64,000 bases of DNA from Streptomyces sedi (GCF_006335015.1 NZ_VDGT01000006.1:186001-250000), one strand, 5' to 3'. Numbered from the stretch's first letter, positions 9,500 through 18,382 are shown. Notes: a model not told the origin generated them from the sequence alone. Translations and numbers: made by a program.

Positions 9500-11007
9500 C
9501 CACCCCATCCGAACCCTCCCATGCGCTCACCTCGTTGGGCACCCCGCCGCCCGGCTGCCCGGCCCACGCCGCCGGCGGCCCCGACGGGGTGCAGCGGCTC
9601 TACGGCCCCGGCGCCTCCGCCGACCCGATGGGCCTGTACGAGCGGCTGCGCAACGAGCACGGCGCGGTCGCCCCCGTGCTGCTGGAGGGCGACGTGCCCG
9701 CCTGGCTGGTGCTCGGGTACAACGAGATCCTCCAGGTGACGCGGAACCCGCGCCGCTTCCGCAGGGACGGCCGCGCCTGGTCGCCGTGGCAGCGCGGCGA
9801 GATCGGCACCGACTCCCCCATCGCGCCCGTGCTGCGCTGGGGCCCCGACTGCACCCACCAGGACGGTGGCACCCACCAGCGGCTGCGCGGCGCGGTCAAC
9901 GAGTCGCTGGAGCGGTTCGACCGGCGCGGGCTGCGGCGGTACGTGCAGCTGTACGGGCACCAGTTGATCGACAGGTTCGCCGCCGAGGGGCGCGCGGAGA
10001 TCCTGGCGCAGTACGCGCAGCAGCTGCCGATGCTGGTGCTGACGGTGGTGCTGGGGCTGCCGGAGGAGGAGGGGCCCCGGCTGGTGGAGGCGAGCCGGCA
10101 GCTGTTGATCGGCACGGAGAAGGCGGTCGCCGCCGACCGCTACATCCAGCAGGCGCTGACGGACCTGGTGGCGACCAAGCACGCGGCGCCGGGGCACGAC
10201 CTGGCGTCCTGGCTGATCGCGCACCCGGCGGAGCTGACGGACGAGGAGGTGCTGCACCATCTGCGGCTGGTGCTGGTCGCGGCGAACGAGACGACGACCA
10301 ACCTGATCGTCAACACGCTCCGGGTGGTCTTCACCCATCCCCGCTTCCGCGGCTCGCTGCACGGCGGGCGGATGACGCTGCCGGCGGCGGTGGAGCAGGT
10401 GCTCTGGGACGAGCCGCCGATCTCCGTCTGCCCGGGCGGGTTCGCCAGCGACGACGTGGAGTTGGGTGGACAGAACATCCGCAAGGGCGACATCTTACTT
10501 CTGGGGCTCGCGGCGGCCAACGCCGATCCGGCGATCCGGCCGGCGCCGGGCGCGCCGATGCACGGCAACCGTTCGCATCTGTCGTTCACCAGCGGCCCGC
10601 ACGAGTGCCCCGGTCAGGACATCGGGCGGGCGATCACGGTGACCGGGATCGAGGTGCTGCTCTCCCGGCTGCCCGACCTGCGGCTGACGCTGGACCCGGA
10701 CGAGCTGGACTGGTCGGCGTCGACATGGTCGCGCCATCTGGTGGCGCTGCCCGTGGAGTTCACGCCGCGTACGCGCACCGAGCGGGTCTCGCTGGTGCCG
10801 CCGGCGCCCGGCCGCAGGTCGGCGCGCGGGCGCCCGCGCCCGGCGGCGCCGCCGGCGCGGGACGAGCGGGAGAGCGCTACGGCGGATCGGTCCTCGTTCT
10901 GGTCGACGCTGCGCCGGCGGTGGAGCCGGCCGGAGGAACGGGCGGCGGAACGGCTGGAGGAACGGGTGGAGGACTCGGAGCGGACGGGCGGGCGCCGGGG
11001 GCGCTGA
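9496..11007 (+). CDS. cvnE: conservon cytochrome P450 (CvnE, CYP157-like, no ExxR)
   Basis: Cytochrome P450 of about 503 residues, coupled to cvnD by a GTGA overlap. The heme-thiolate loop FTSGPHECPGQD has Cys371. The I-helix reads VLVAANETTTN. The K-helix, where almost every P450 has ExxR, reads EQVLW (residues 300-304), as in the CYP157 family, whose published feature is loss of ExxR (EQSLW in CYP157C1). Codon 334 is TTA (10495-10497), implying bldA-dependent expression. The last 90 or so residues are a charged, Arg/Glu-rich extension whose coding end overlaps the converging terpene cyclase gene by 131 bp. Substrate unknown; a product of the neighbouring terpene cyclase is possible. Confidence 0.92.
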   Translation: MTTPSEPSHALTSLGTPPPGCPAHAAGGPDGVQRLYGPGASADPMGLYERLRNEHGAVAPVLLEGDVPAWLVLGYNEILQVTRNPRRFRRDGRAWSPWQRGEIGTDSPIAPVLRWGPDCTHQDGGTHQRLRGAVNESLERFDRRGLRRYVQLYGHQLIDRFAAEGRAEILAQYAQQLPMLVLTVVLGLPEEEGPRLVEASRQLLIGTEKAVAADRYIQQALTDLVATKHAAPGHDLASWLIAHPAELTDEEVLHHLRLVLVAANETTTNLIVNTLRVVFTHPRFRGSLHGGRMTLPAAVEQVLWDEPPISVCPGGFASDDVELGGQNIRKGDILLLGLAAANADPAIRPAPGAPMHGNRSHLSFTSGPHECPGQDIGRAITVTGIEVLLSRLPDLRLTLDPDELDWSASTWSRHLVALPVEFTPRTRTERVSLVPPAPGRRSARGRPRPAAPPARDERESATADRSSFWSTLRRRWSRPEERAAERLEERVEDSERTGGRRGR

Positions 11008-12022
11008 GCGCGCCCGGCCGGCGCGCCGGGGCGGTGAGGTCGCCCACCACGTCCCGGCCGCCCACGCCCCCGGCGTACCGGGCCGAGGTCACGGCCCAGC
11101 GCTGGTTGCCCGCCATCCAGCAGCGCAGTCCCGCGACATAGCGCTCGGTGGCCTCCCGGCCGGCCGCGTCGAGGGAGAGGCGCTCGGCGAGCGCGGGCAG
11201 CCGGGCGGCGACCCGCTGGAAGAGCTCGACGCGCCCGCGCACCAGCTCCACGACCTGGCGGACCGCGGACTCGCGCGAACAGCCCTGCGCGCGGCGGCGG
11301 ATGAGCACCAGGTTGTGCGGGTCGCCCTGTTCCTCCTCGCGCTCCAGGGAGTGCACGTCGTTGCAGAGGAAGATGACGTCGCCGGCGCAGCGGGTGAGGA
11401 TCTGGGCCTCGGCGCTCCAGTAGGCGCGGGTGGGCACCTCGAAGTGCCCGGCGCGTTCGATCAGGTCGAAGCAGGGGCCGGTGCCGACGGCCTCGCGGCG
11501 CAGCGCGAGATAGGAGTGCTCGTCGAGGGGGGCGGGCGCGAGGCGGTTGCGCGCCTCACGGACATAGGAGCGGAAGAAGCGGGTGAGGTTGCGCGCGGCG
11601 CGCTCCCGCCAGGCCGGTGACATGCCGTCGGCCGCGCGCCGCCACATGTCGGCGTAGGCGCGGGTGAGCGGGAGGTCGAGCGTCGGCGGCTCGCCGGGCG
11701 GGCGGTAGGTGACGGTGGCCAGCGCGGTGCTGAGCCGGGCGACGCTCTCCGGGCGGCGGCCCAACTCGCCGTCGAACTGGTCGTCCAGCGGGAAGCCCAG
11801 CCCGACGGCGTCGGTGACCAGATCCAGATCCTCGCCGACGGCCTCGGGGTAGGCGTAGGCGGCGAGGTCGGTGAGGCGCCAGTCGGCGTACGCGCGGAGC
11901 GCGGGGCCGTCGTCGACCAGCGCGTGGGCGCGCACCCAGTCGAGGTGGTGCGCCCGCGCACGCCCGGCCGAGGGGCTGGTCCGGCTCTCGAACGGCAGGA
12001 AGAACCGAACGTCTTGCGGCAT
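10877..12022 (-). CDS. class I terpene cyclase
   Basis: Terpene synthase of about 381 residues that would ionise a prenyl diphosphate and cyclise it. The first metal motif is DDQFDGE (residues 80-86). The NSE motif NDVHSLERE follows CAGDVIFLC, and an RY pair (RWAVTSARY) lies near the C-terminal end of the catalytic domain. ATG 12022 begins MPQDVRFFLPF, the usual start of bacterial sesquiterpene or methylisoborneol-type cyclases; an upstream ATG at 12091 would add an implausible extension. The final 50 residues are a Pro/Ala-rich tail read antisense to the P450 3' end. It faces the conservon tail to tail, so co-function with CvnE is a positional inference. The product cannot be predicted. Confidence 0.88.
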   Translation of the reverse strand: MPQDVRFFLPFESRTSPSAGRARAHHLDWVRAHALVDDGPALRAYADWRLTDLAAYAYPEAVGEDLDLVTDAVGLGFPLDDQFDGELGRRPESVARLSTALATVTYRPPGEPPTLDLPLTRAYADMWRRAADGMSPAWRERAARNLTRFFRSYVREARNRLAPAPLDEHSYLALRREAVGTGPCFDLIERAGHFEVPTRAYWSAEAQILTRCAGDVIFLCNDVHSLEREEEQGDPHNLVLIRRRAQGCSRESAVRQVVELVRGRVELFQRVAARLPALAERLSLDAAGREATERYVAGLRCWMAGNQRWAVTSARYAGGVGGRDVVGDLTAPARRPGALSAPGARPSAPSPPPVPPAVPPPVPPAGSTAGAASTRTRTDPP

Positions 12023-12237
12023 GGGCCGCCCCCTGTCTGCTCCGCTGGTCGCCGCGCCTACCAAGCTCTGCCCTGGCTGTCGGGGCGGCAATCGGCCATG
12101 CTGCGGCGCACTGGCCGGAACGACGCGCCCCCACGGCCATCACCACTGGTGACACAGGAACCACGGGCAGCCACAACGGCCGGAACGCGACGGTCACCCT
12201 CCCCCATCGCGTCAGTTGGACGATTAGACTCGCGACC

Positions 12238-13992
12238 ATGCCTCAGCTACGACTCGCCCTGAACCAGGTCGACGCGACCGTCGGCGACCTGACCGGCAAC
12301 GCGGAAGCGGTGCTGCGCTGGACCCGGCACAGCGTGGAGCGCGGCGCCCATCTGGTGGCGTTCCCCGAGATGATGCTCACCGGCTACCCGGTGGAGGACC
12401 TGGCGCTGCGCTCCTCGTTCGCCGCCGCCAGCCGGGAGGCGCTCGGCGCGCTGGCCGAACGGCTGGCGGCGGAGGGCCTCGGCGAGGTGCCGGTGGTCGT
12501 CGGCTATCTGGACCGCGCGGACGACGCGCCGGCGCACCTCGGCCGGCCGGTGGGCGCGCCGCGGAACGCCGCGGCGGTGCTGCACGGCGGCCGGGTGGCG
12601 CTGACCTTCGCCAAGCACCATCTGCCGAACTACGGGGTGTTCGACGAGTACCGGTACTTCGTGCCGGGCGACACGCTGCCCGTGGTGCGGGTGCGCGGCG
12701 TGGACGTGGCGTTGGCGATCTGCGAGGACCTGTGGCAGGACGGCGGGCGGGTGCCGGCGGCCAGGGCGGCGGGCGCGGGGCTGCTGCTGGCGATCAACGC
12801 CTCGCCCTACGAGGTGGCCAAGGACGACACCCGGCTGGAGCTGGTCCGCGGGCGGGCGCGCGAGGCGGGGTGCGCGCTGGCGTATCTGGCGATGGTCGGC
12901 GGCCAGGACGAGCTGGTCTTCGACGGCGACTCGCTGGTGGTGGACCGGGACGGCACGGTGCTGGCCCGCGGGCCGCAGTTCGAGGAGGAGTGCCTGCTGC
13001 TGGACGTCGAGCTGCCGGCGGCAGCCGCCGAGCCGCCGGGGGGCACGGTCGACGACGGGCTGAGGGTCGACCGGCTGACGCTGTCGGCCGAGCCGGCGCC
13101 GGCGTACGCGCCGGAGTACACCGGCGGCGAGGCGCGGCGGCTGGACGACGCGGAGGAGATGTACGGGGCGCTGGTCACCGGGGTGCGGGCGTACACGGAG
13201 AAGAACGGTTTCCGTTCGGTGCTGCTGGGGCTCTCCGGCGGGATCGACTCGGCGCTCTGCGCGGCGATCGCCTGTGACGCGCTGGGGCCCGAGCGGGTCT
13301 TCGGGGTGGCGATGCCGTCGCGTTACTCCTCGGAGCACTCGGTGGACGACGCGCGGGAGTTGGCCCGCAGGACGGGTCTGAACCTGCGGACGGTGCCGAT
13401 CGGCGGGATGTTCGACGCCTACCAGGAGCAGGTGGGGCTGACGGGGCTCGCCGAGGAGAACCTCCAGTCCCGGCTGCGCGGCACGCTGCTGATGGCGCTC
13501 TCCAACCAGGAGGGCCACATCGTGCTGGCCCCGGGGAACAAGAGCGAGCTGGCGGTCGGGTACTCCACGCTCTACGGCGACTCGGTCGGCGCCTACGGGC
13601 CGATCAAGGACCTGTACAAGACGGGCGTCTACCGGCTGGCGCGCTGGCGGAACGAGGCGGCGGCCACCCGCGGGGAGACCCCGCCGATCCCGGAGAACTC
13701 GATCGCCAAGCCGCCGAGCGCGGAGCTGCGCCCGGGGCAGGTGGACACGGACTCGCTGCCGGACTACGACACGTTGGACGCGGTGCTGGAGCGGTATGTG
13801 GACCGGGACCAGGGCTGGTCGGCGATCGTGGCCGAGGGCTTCGCGCCCGAGCTGGTGACCGAGGTGCTGCGGCTGGTGGACCGCGCGGAGTACAAGCGGC
13901 GGCAGTATCCGCCGGGGACCAAGATCTCGCCGAAGGGTTTCGGAAAGGACCGCAGGCTGCCCATCACCAGCGGTTGGCGCGAGGGGAGTTGA
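12238..13992 (+). CDS. nadE: glutamine-dependent NAD+ synthetase
   Basis: A 584-residue two-domain enzyme converting nicotinic acid adenine dinucleotide, glutamine and ATP to NAD+; cytosolic. The N-terminal nitrilase-type glutaminase domain has Glu in AFPEMMLTGYP, Lys in FAKHHLPNYGVFDEYRYF and catalytic Cys in LAICEDLWQ. The C-terminal synthetase has the P-loop LGLSGGIDSAL (about residues 329-339). Length is normal. It starts with ATG 12238; the first 25 residues (LALNQVDATVGDLTGNAE) are typical. Divergent from the terpene cyclase, with 215 bp between. Confidence 0.96.
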   Translation: MPQLRLALNQVDATVGDLTGNAEAVLRWTRHSVERGAHLVAFPEMMLTGYPVEDLALRSSFAAASREALGALAERLAAEGLGEVPVVVGYLDRADDAPAHLGRPVGAPRNAAAVLHGGRVALTFAKHHLPNYGVFDEYRYFVPGDTLPVVRVRGVDVALAICEDLWQDGGRVPAARAAGAGLLLAINASPYEVAKDDTRLELVRGRAREAGCALAYLAMVGGQDELVFDGDSLVVDRDGTVLARGPQFEEECLLLDVELPAAAAEPPGGTVDDGLRVDRLTLSAEPAPAYAPEYTGGEARRLDDAEEMYGALVTGVRAYTEKNGFRSVLLGLSGGIDSALCAAIACDALGPERVFGVAMPSRYSSEHSVDDARELARRTGLNLRTVPIGGMFDAYQEQVGLTGLAEENLQSRLRGTLLMALSNQEGHIVLAPGNKSELAVGYSTLYGDSVGAYGPIKDLYKTGVYRLARWRNEAAATRGETPPIPENSIAKPPSAELRPGQVDTDSLPDYDTLDAVLERYVDRDQGWSAIVAEGFAPELVTEVLRLVDRAEYKRRQYPPGTKISPKGFGKDRRLPITSGWREGS

Positions 13993-14092
13993 CCGTTTCG
14001 GCGCGGCCTGGCGACGTTTCGGCGCGGCCTGGCGACGGCCCCGGCGCCCGGGCCGGTGACCGTTCGGGCCGCGCCGATGCCCGTTTCCCCCT

Positions 14093-14104
14093 TGGTCTAG
14101 ACAT
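14093..14104. promoter_or_regulatory. DasR-like (dre) element upstream of secreted protease
   Basis: TGGTCTAGACAT matches 10 of 12 positions of the palindromic dre core TGGTCTAGACCA bound by the GlcNAc-responsive GntR regulator DasR. It lies about 104 bp before the protease start and is followed by a perfect 10-bp palindrome, CATGTACATG. Binding is inferred from sequence only. Confidence 0.4.
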
Positions 14105-14140
14105 GTACATGCCGTGACCGTACGCTCTCCTCCGCAGAGG

Positions 14141-14154
14141 TGAGAGCGCTCCCG
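14141..14154. promoter_or_regulatory. CebR-like operator upstream of secreted protease
   Basis: TGAGAGCGCTCCCG matches 12 of 14 positions of the cellulose-utilisation repressor box TGGGAGCGCTCCCA (LacI-family CebR). It lies 54 bp upstream of the protease start, where a repressor could block transcription. It could also serve another LacI-family protein. Confidence 0.4.
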
Positions 14155-14207
14155 CCCTTTGCTGTTCCACCCCCTCACAGGTAGAGCAACAAAGGAGTAC
14201 CCCACAG

Positions 14208-15368
14208 ATGAGACGTAACTCCGGCATTCGCATCGGCATGTCCGCGCTGCTGGTCGCGGGCGCCCTCGCCGGCACGGCCGCGGCCAGCGCCTCGGCCTCG
14301 TCCTCCCCCTCCTCCGAACCGGTCGCCTCCGAGGCCCTGCTGGCCGCGCTCCAGAGCGACTTCGGCCTCACCGAGGCGGAGGCCGTCGAGCGGCTCGCCG
14401 CCGAGGAGACGGCCATCGCGGTCGAGCCCGACGCCCGCCAGGCGGCCGGCTCCACCTTCGGCGGCAGCTGGTTCGACCCGGCCAGCGGCGACCTGGTCGT
14501 CGCGGTCACCGACGACACCCGGGTCTCCCGGGTCGAGGCGACGGGCGCCGAGACCACCCTCGTCCAGCACGGCGAGGCCGCGCTGGACGCCACCCTCGCC
14601 TCCGTCGACGCGCTGGCCGAGGAGGTCGGCGCACCCGCGGGCGTCGCCAGCTGGCGGGTCGACCCGCGCGTCAACAGCGTGGTCATCGACCTCGTCGAGG
14701 GCCAGGAGTCCTCGGCCGCGGTCGCCGAGTTCGTCGCCGCCGCCGAGGAGACCGGCCCCGTCACGGTCGGCAGCATCCCCGAGGCCCCCTCCACGTTCGC
14801 CGCCGGTACCGTGGGCGGCGACCCGTACTACACCGGCAACGTGCGCTGTTCCATCGGCTTCTCGGTGCACGGCGGCTTCGTCACCGCCGGCCACTGCGGG
14901 CCGCAGGGCCAGGCCGTCTCCGGCTGGGACCGCACCCACATCGGCACCTTCCAGGGCTCCTCGTTCCCCGGCAACGACTACGCCTGGGTGAGCGTCGGCA
15001 GCGGCTGGTGGACCGAGCCCGTCGTGCTCGGCTGGGGCGCCACCTCCGACCAGCTGGTGCGCGGCTCGAACGAGGCCCCGATCGGCGCCTCCATCTGCCG
15101 CTCCGGCTCCACCACCGGCTGGCACTGCGGCTCGGTGCTGGCCAAGAACGAGACGGTCAACTACAGCGACGGCACCCAGGTGCGCGAGATGACCAAGACC
15201 AGCGTCTGCGCCGAGGGCGGCGACTCCGGCGGCTCCTACATCAGCGGCGACCAGGCCCAGGGCGTCACCTCCGGCGGCTGGGGCAACTGCTCCAGCGGCG
15301 GCGAGACCTGGTACCAGCCGCTCAACGAGATCCTCAACGCCTACGGGCTCACCCTGCACACCGCCTGA
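14208..15368 (+). CDS. secreted serine protease, S1E (streptogrisin/alpha-lytic) type
   Basis: A 386-residue prepro-protease exported by the Sec route. The signal peptide is about residues 1-31 (MRRNSGIRIGMSALLVAGAL ... AAASASA). An alpha-lytic-type propeptide foldase follows to about residue 195, then the chymotrypsin-like mature domain. Catalytic residues are His in TAGHCG, Asp in GNDYAWV and Ser in GGDSGGS. Cysteines in CSIGF/GHC, CRSGSTTGWHC and CAEGGDSGG ... NCSSG fit the streptogrisin disulfides. There is no C-terminal binding domain. The start has AAAGGAG upstream. Two carbon-regulator-like sites lie upstream, and a strong hairpin follows the stop. Confidence 0.95.
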   Translation: MRRNSGIRIGMSALLVAGALAGTAAASASASSSPSSEPVASEALLAALQSDFGLTEAEAVERLAAEETAIAVEPDARQAAGSTFGGSWFDPASGDLVVAVTDDTRVSRVEATGAETTLVQHGEAALDATLASVDALAEEVGAPAGVASWRVDPRVNSVVIDLVEGQESSAAVAEFVAAAEETGPVTVGSIPEAPSTFAAGTVGGDPYYTGNVRCSIGFSVHGGFVTAGHCGPQGQAVSGWDRTHIGTFQGSSFPGNDYAWVSVGSGWWTEPVVLGWGATSDQLVRGSNEAPIGASICRSGSTTGWHCGSVLAKNETVNYSDGTQVREMTKTSVCAEGGDSGGSYISGDQAQGVTSGGWGNCSSGGETWYQPLNEILNAYGLTLHTA

Positions 15369-15380
15369 CCCGCGGACGGC

Positions 15381-15407
15381 GGCCCGGCCACACCACGCGG
15401 CCGGGCC
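15381..15407. terminator. hairpin terminator between converging protease and pspAB
   Basis: Perfect 9-bp stem (GGCCCGGCC / GGCCGGGCC) with a 9-base loop, located between two convergent genes. It has no T-run, like many Streptomyces terminators, and could act in both directions. Confidence 0.7.
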
Positions 15408-15419
15408 CGCCCCTCCCGC

Positions 15420-16013
15420 TCACAGCCCGGGCGCGCCCCAGACCGGGAACCAGCGGCCGAGGTCCTCCTCCACCCGCAGGTCGTCGGCGAGCAGGGCGCG
15501 CACCCGCAGCTCCAGCCCGTTGTCCCGGCGCTCCGCGGCGCCGGGCAGCGGCGCGAACGGGTAGAAGGTGCCGCGCTTGTAGAGGTAGACCAGCGCCAGC
15601 GAACGGCCCTCGGCGTCCCGGAACCCCACCAGCGAGCACAGCAGTTGGGGCCCGAAGCCGCCGTCCCGCATCAGGGTGTTGACCGCGTGCAGGTCGTTGA
15701 CCAGCGCGGTCAGCTCCTCCGCCGGGTGGCGGGCGAGCAGCCAGCTGTAGCCGTAGTCGTCCCGGGAGAACTCCACCGGGTGTCCGCCCCCGCCGCCCGG
15801 GTCGAGGTCGGCGTCGAGCAGCTCGTGCACCTCGTCCCGCAGCCGGGCGAACGCGCCGCCCTCCACGCTGGCGAAGCAGACCGAGCCCGCGCCGGTCGGC
15901 GTGAAGCCGCCGCCCGCCGCCAGGGTGACGGCCGCCGAGGGGACCGCGAAGAGCTGGTCCAGATCCGGCTTGACCGGCTTGCGCCGCCCCAGGATCGCGT
16001 CGAGAAAGCCCAC
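15420..16013 (-). CDS. pspAB: PspA-associated protein PspAB
   Basis: A 197-residue protein beginning VGFLDAILGRRKPVKPDLDQLFAVPSAAVTL, the conserved opening of PspAB, a small partner of actinobacterial PspA membrane-stress proteins. The GTG start at 16013 has GGGAGAC upstream. It is soluble, with no membrane segment. It lies 61 bp downstream of htpX on the same strand, so the pair probably forms a membrane-quality-control operon. Molecular function is unknown; assignment is by sequence resemblance. Confidence 0.85.
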   Translation of the reverse strand: MGFLDAILGRRKPVKPDLDQLFAVPSAAVTLAAGGGFTPTGAGSVCFASVEGGAFARLRDEVHELLDADLDPGGGGGHPVEFSRDDYGYSWLLARHPAEELTALVNDLHAVNTLMRDGGFGPQLLCSLVGFRDAEGRSLALVYLYKRGTFYPFAPLPGAAERRDNGLELRVRALLADDLRVEEDLGRWFPVWGAPGL

Positions 16014-16074
16014 CGAAAGTCTCCCGTCCGTCTCCGCACCGTTCCGTCACGATCCCCCGCCGCGCCCGGCGGCG

Positions 16075-16968
16075 TCAGGGCTGGCCCAGCTCCCTGGAGA
16101 GCCTGCCGAGCCGGTCCAGCCGCTGCTCCAGCGTCGGGTGCGAGGAGAAGAGCCGGCTGAGCCCGTCCCCGGAGAGCGCGGGGGCGAAGTAGAACGCGTT
16201 GAACGGCTCCGCCTGCCGCAGATCCCTGGTGGGGATGCGCCCCATCTGCCCCGAGACCTTGGTGAGCGCCGAGGCCAACGCGGAGGGCCGGCCGGTCAGC
16301 AGCGCGCCGGTGCGGTCGGCGGACAGCTCGCGGTAGCGCGAGAGCACCCGGGTGAGCAGAAAGCTGATCACGTAGACCACGGCGCTGACCAGCGGGATCA
16401 GCAGCAGCAGCGCGTTGTTGTTCCGGCCGCCGCGGCTGAGTCCCGTCCACAGGGCGATCCGGGTGATCAGCCCGGCCAGCACCCCGAGGAACGCGGCGAC
16501 CGTCATCACCGCCACGTCGCGGTGCGCCACGTGCGACAGCTCGTGCGCCAGCACGCCCTCCAGCTCGTCGCGCTCCAGCCGGCGCAGCAGCCCCGTGGTG
16601 GCGCAGACCATGGCCTTCTTCTGGCTGCGCCCGGTGGCGAACGCGTTCGGCACGTCGGTGTCGGCGATGGCCACCTTGGGCTTGGGCATGTCCGCCAGCG
16701 CGCACAGCCGGTCCACGGCCCCGTGCAGCTCGGGCGCCTGCTCCGGGGTGACCTCGCGCGCGCCCATGCTGTAGGCGGCGATGCGGTCGCTGAACCAGAA
16801 CTGCGCGAACAGGAACCCGCCGGCCAGAAGCACGATGAACGGCCACGCGTTACCGAAGGCGGCGATCAGCACCCCGACGAAGACCACGTAGAGCAACCCG
16901 ATCAGAAACATGGTGAGCCCCATGCGTCGGGTCAGCCCTCGGTCGGGCGCGTACCGGGTGCGTGCCAT
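16075..16968 (-). CDS. htpX: membrane zinc metalloprotease HtpX
   Basis: A 297-residue M48B protease that degrades misfolded membrane proteins. The zinc site is HELSH, with a downstream ELSAD glutamate ligand. Hydrophobic segments near residues 17-35 and 40-58 and two more around the catalytic domain (MTVAAFLGVLAGLITRIALW; LLLLIPLVSAVVYVISFLL) fit the four-helix topology. PNAFATGR is the usual substrate-side motif. It is co-oriented with pspAB. The ~150 bp upstream include an AT-rich stretch (17000-17040) that is the likely promoter region. Confidence 0.95.
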   Translation of the reverse strand: MARTRYAPDRGLTRRMGLTMFLIGLLYVVFVGVLIAAFGNAWPFIVLLAGGFLFAQFWFSDRIAAYSMGAREVTPEQAPELHGAVDRLCALADMPKPKVAIADTDVPNAFATGRSQKKAMVCATTGLLRRLERDELEGVLAHELSHVAHRDVAVMTVAAFLGVLAGLITRIALWTGLSRGGRNNNALLLLIPLVSAVVYVISFLLTRVLSRYRELSADRTGALLTGRPSALASALTKVSGQMGRIPTRDLRQAEPFNAFYFAPALSGDGLSRLFSSHPTLEQRLDRLGRLSRELGQP

Positions 16969-17123
16969 GCGGGGGCCCTCCAGGCGTCGGGATCTCCCTC
17001 AAAAGTAAATCAATCGGAGAAAGAACGACGAAAAGAAGGCGAGAACGGGCGAAGACGATCACCCGCACCGCGAGCACGCCCCGGCGGCCCGTGGCGGCCC
17101 CCGGCGGCCCGCGGCGGCCCGCC

Positions 17124-18152
17124 CTAGAAGTTCACCCGGGCCGCGACCGGCAGATGATCACTTCCGGTCGCGGAGAGTGTCCATGAGGACACCGGCTCCA
17201 GGGTGCGCACCAGGATCTGGTCGATCCTGGCCATCGGAAACCCCGCCGGCCAGCTGAAGCCGAACCCGGCCCCCGCCGCGCCCTGGGTGGAGCGCAGCTG
17301 CGAGGTCAACGGCGCCAGCGCCCGGTCGTTCATGGTCCCGTTGAGGTCGCCCAGCAGCACCGCGTGGTCCACCGGCTCGGCCGCGATCGCCTCACCCAGC
17401 AGCTCGGCCGACCGGTCCCGCTGCTCGGCGGTGAAGCCCGCCCTGAACTGCACCCGCACGGACGGCAGATGCGCCACGTAGACGGCGACCGGGCCGTGCT
17501 CCGCCCGGACCGTGCCGCGCAGCGCCCGCGTCCAGCCCATCCCCGTGTCGACCGGCGCCACGTCGTCCATCGGGTAGCGGCTCCACAGCCCGATGGTGCC
17601 CTCGACCGCGTGGTGCGGGTACGCCTCGCGCAGCTCGGACTCGTAGACCTCCCGCTGGGGCTGCGGCACCTCCTGGAGCGCGACGACGTCGGCGCCGCTC
17701 TCCGCGATCTGCCGGGCGGTGCCGGCATGGTCGCCGTTGTCCGCGTCCACGTTGTGGCTGACCACCATCAACTCGCCGCCGTCGCCGGTCTTGTCCAGCA
17801 GCAGCCCGCCGAACAGGTTGGTCCACACCAGCACCGGCACCAGCAGCGCGACCAGCGCGGTCGCCGAGCGACGGACCACCGCGCAGACCGCGAGCACCGG
17901 GAAGAGCAGGCCGCACCAGGGAAGGAACGTCTCCAGCAGGCTGCCGACGTTCCCTATGCGGTTGGGCATCCGCGCGTGGAGACTGACCAGCAGCGCCAGC
18001 GCCAGCGCGATCCCCGCAGGCCACAGCCCGCGCCGCCAGCGCCCGACCCGGTCGCTCCAGCGGGGCCTGGGGGCACCCGCCTCACCGGGAGCACCCTCCG
18101 GACCGCCCTCCGGCGCCCCCTCCCGAGCGTCCGAGGTGTCCAGCTGTGCCAT
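17124..18152 (-). CDS. membrane-anchored endonuclease/exonuclease/phosphatase family protein
   Basis: A 342-residue protein with three N-terminal transmembrane helices (about residues 45-115) followed by an extracytoplasmic DNase I-like domain. Active-site motifs are SHNVDADN, VALQEVP, GDLNGTMNDR and GSDHLPV, which fit a metal-dependent phosphodiesterase/phosphatase. ATG 18152 has GCGAGGG upstream; the longer frame to 18296 is unlikely. Substrate unknown; secreted phosphatases, sphingomyelinases and nucleases share the fold. Confidence 0.85.
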   Translation of the reverse strand: MAQLDTSDAREGAPEGGPEGAPGEAGAPRPRWSDRVGRWRRGLWPAGIALALALLVSLHARMPNRIGNVGSLLETFLPWCGLLFPVLAVCAVVRRSATALVALLVPVLVWTNLFGGLLLDKTGDGGELMVVSHNVDADNGDHAGTARQIAESGADVVALQEVPQPQREVYESELREAYPHHAVEGTIGLWSRYPMDDVAPVDTGMGWTRALRGTVRAEHGPVAVYVAHLPSVRVQFRAGFTAEQRDRSAELLGEAIAAEPVDHAVLLGDLNGTMNDRALAPLTSQLRSTQGAAGAGFGFSWPAGFPMARIDQILVRTLEPVSSWTLSATGSDHLPVAARVNF

Positions 18153-18382
18153 TCGCGCCCTCGCTGACCGATCGTGCCGTTGTCCGGGCTCTCGCGCACC
18201 CAAAGCTCCGCGAGCTCCGCGCGTGACCTCGACGGGGAGGACGGTCGGGGTGGGGCGCGGGGTTCCCGTTATATCACCGCGATCCCCGCCCCCCACTTCC
18301 CGCCCGCGCCGGTCGGTGGGATGCTGGAAGGAGTCCGGGGACGCCGTTTCAGGCGCTTCGAGATCACGAGAACAGGAGCAGC

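Noticed and set aside
12247..14205. Minus-strand open frame of about 650 codons over nadE
   Set aside because: Arg/His/Pro-rich shadow; nadE on the plus strand has all its catalytic motifs.
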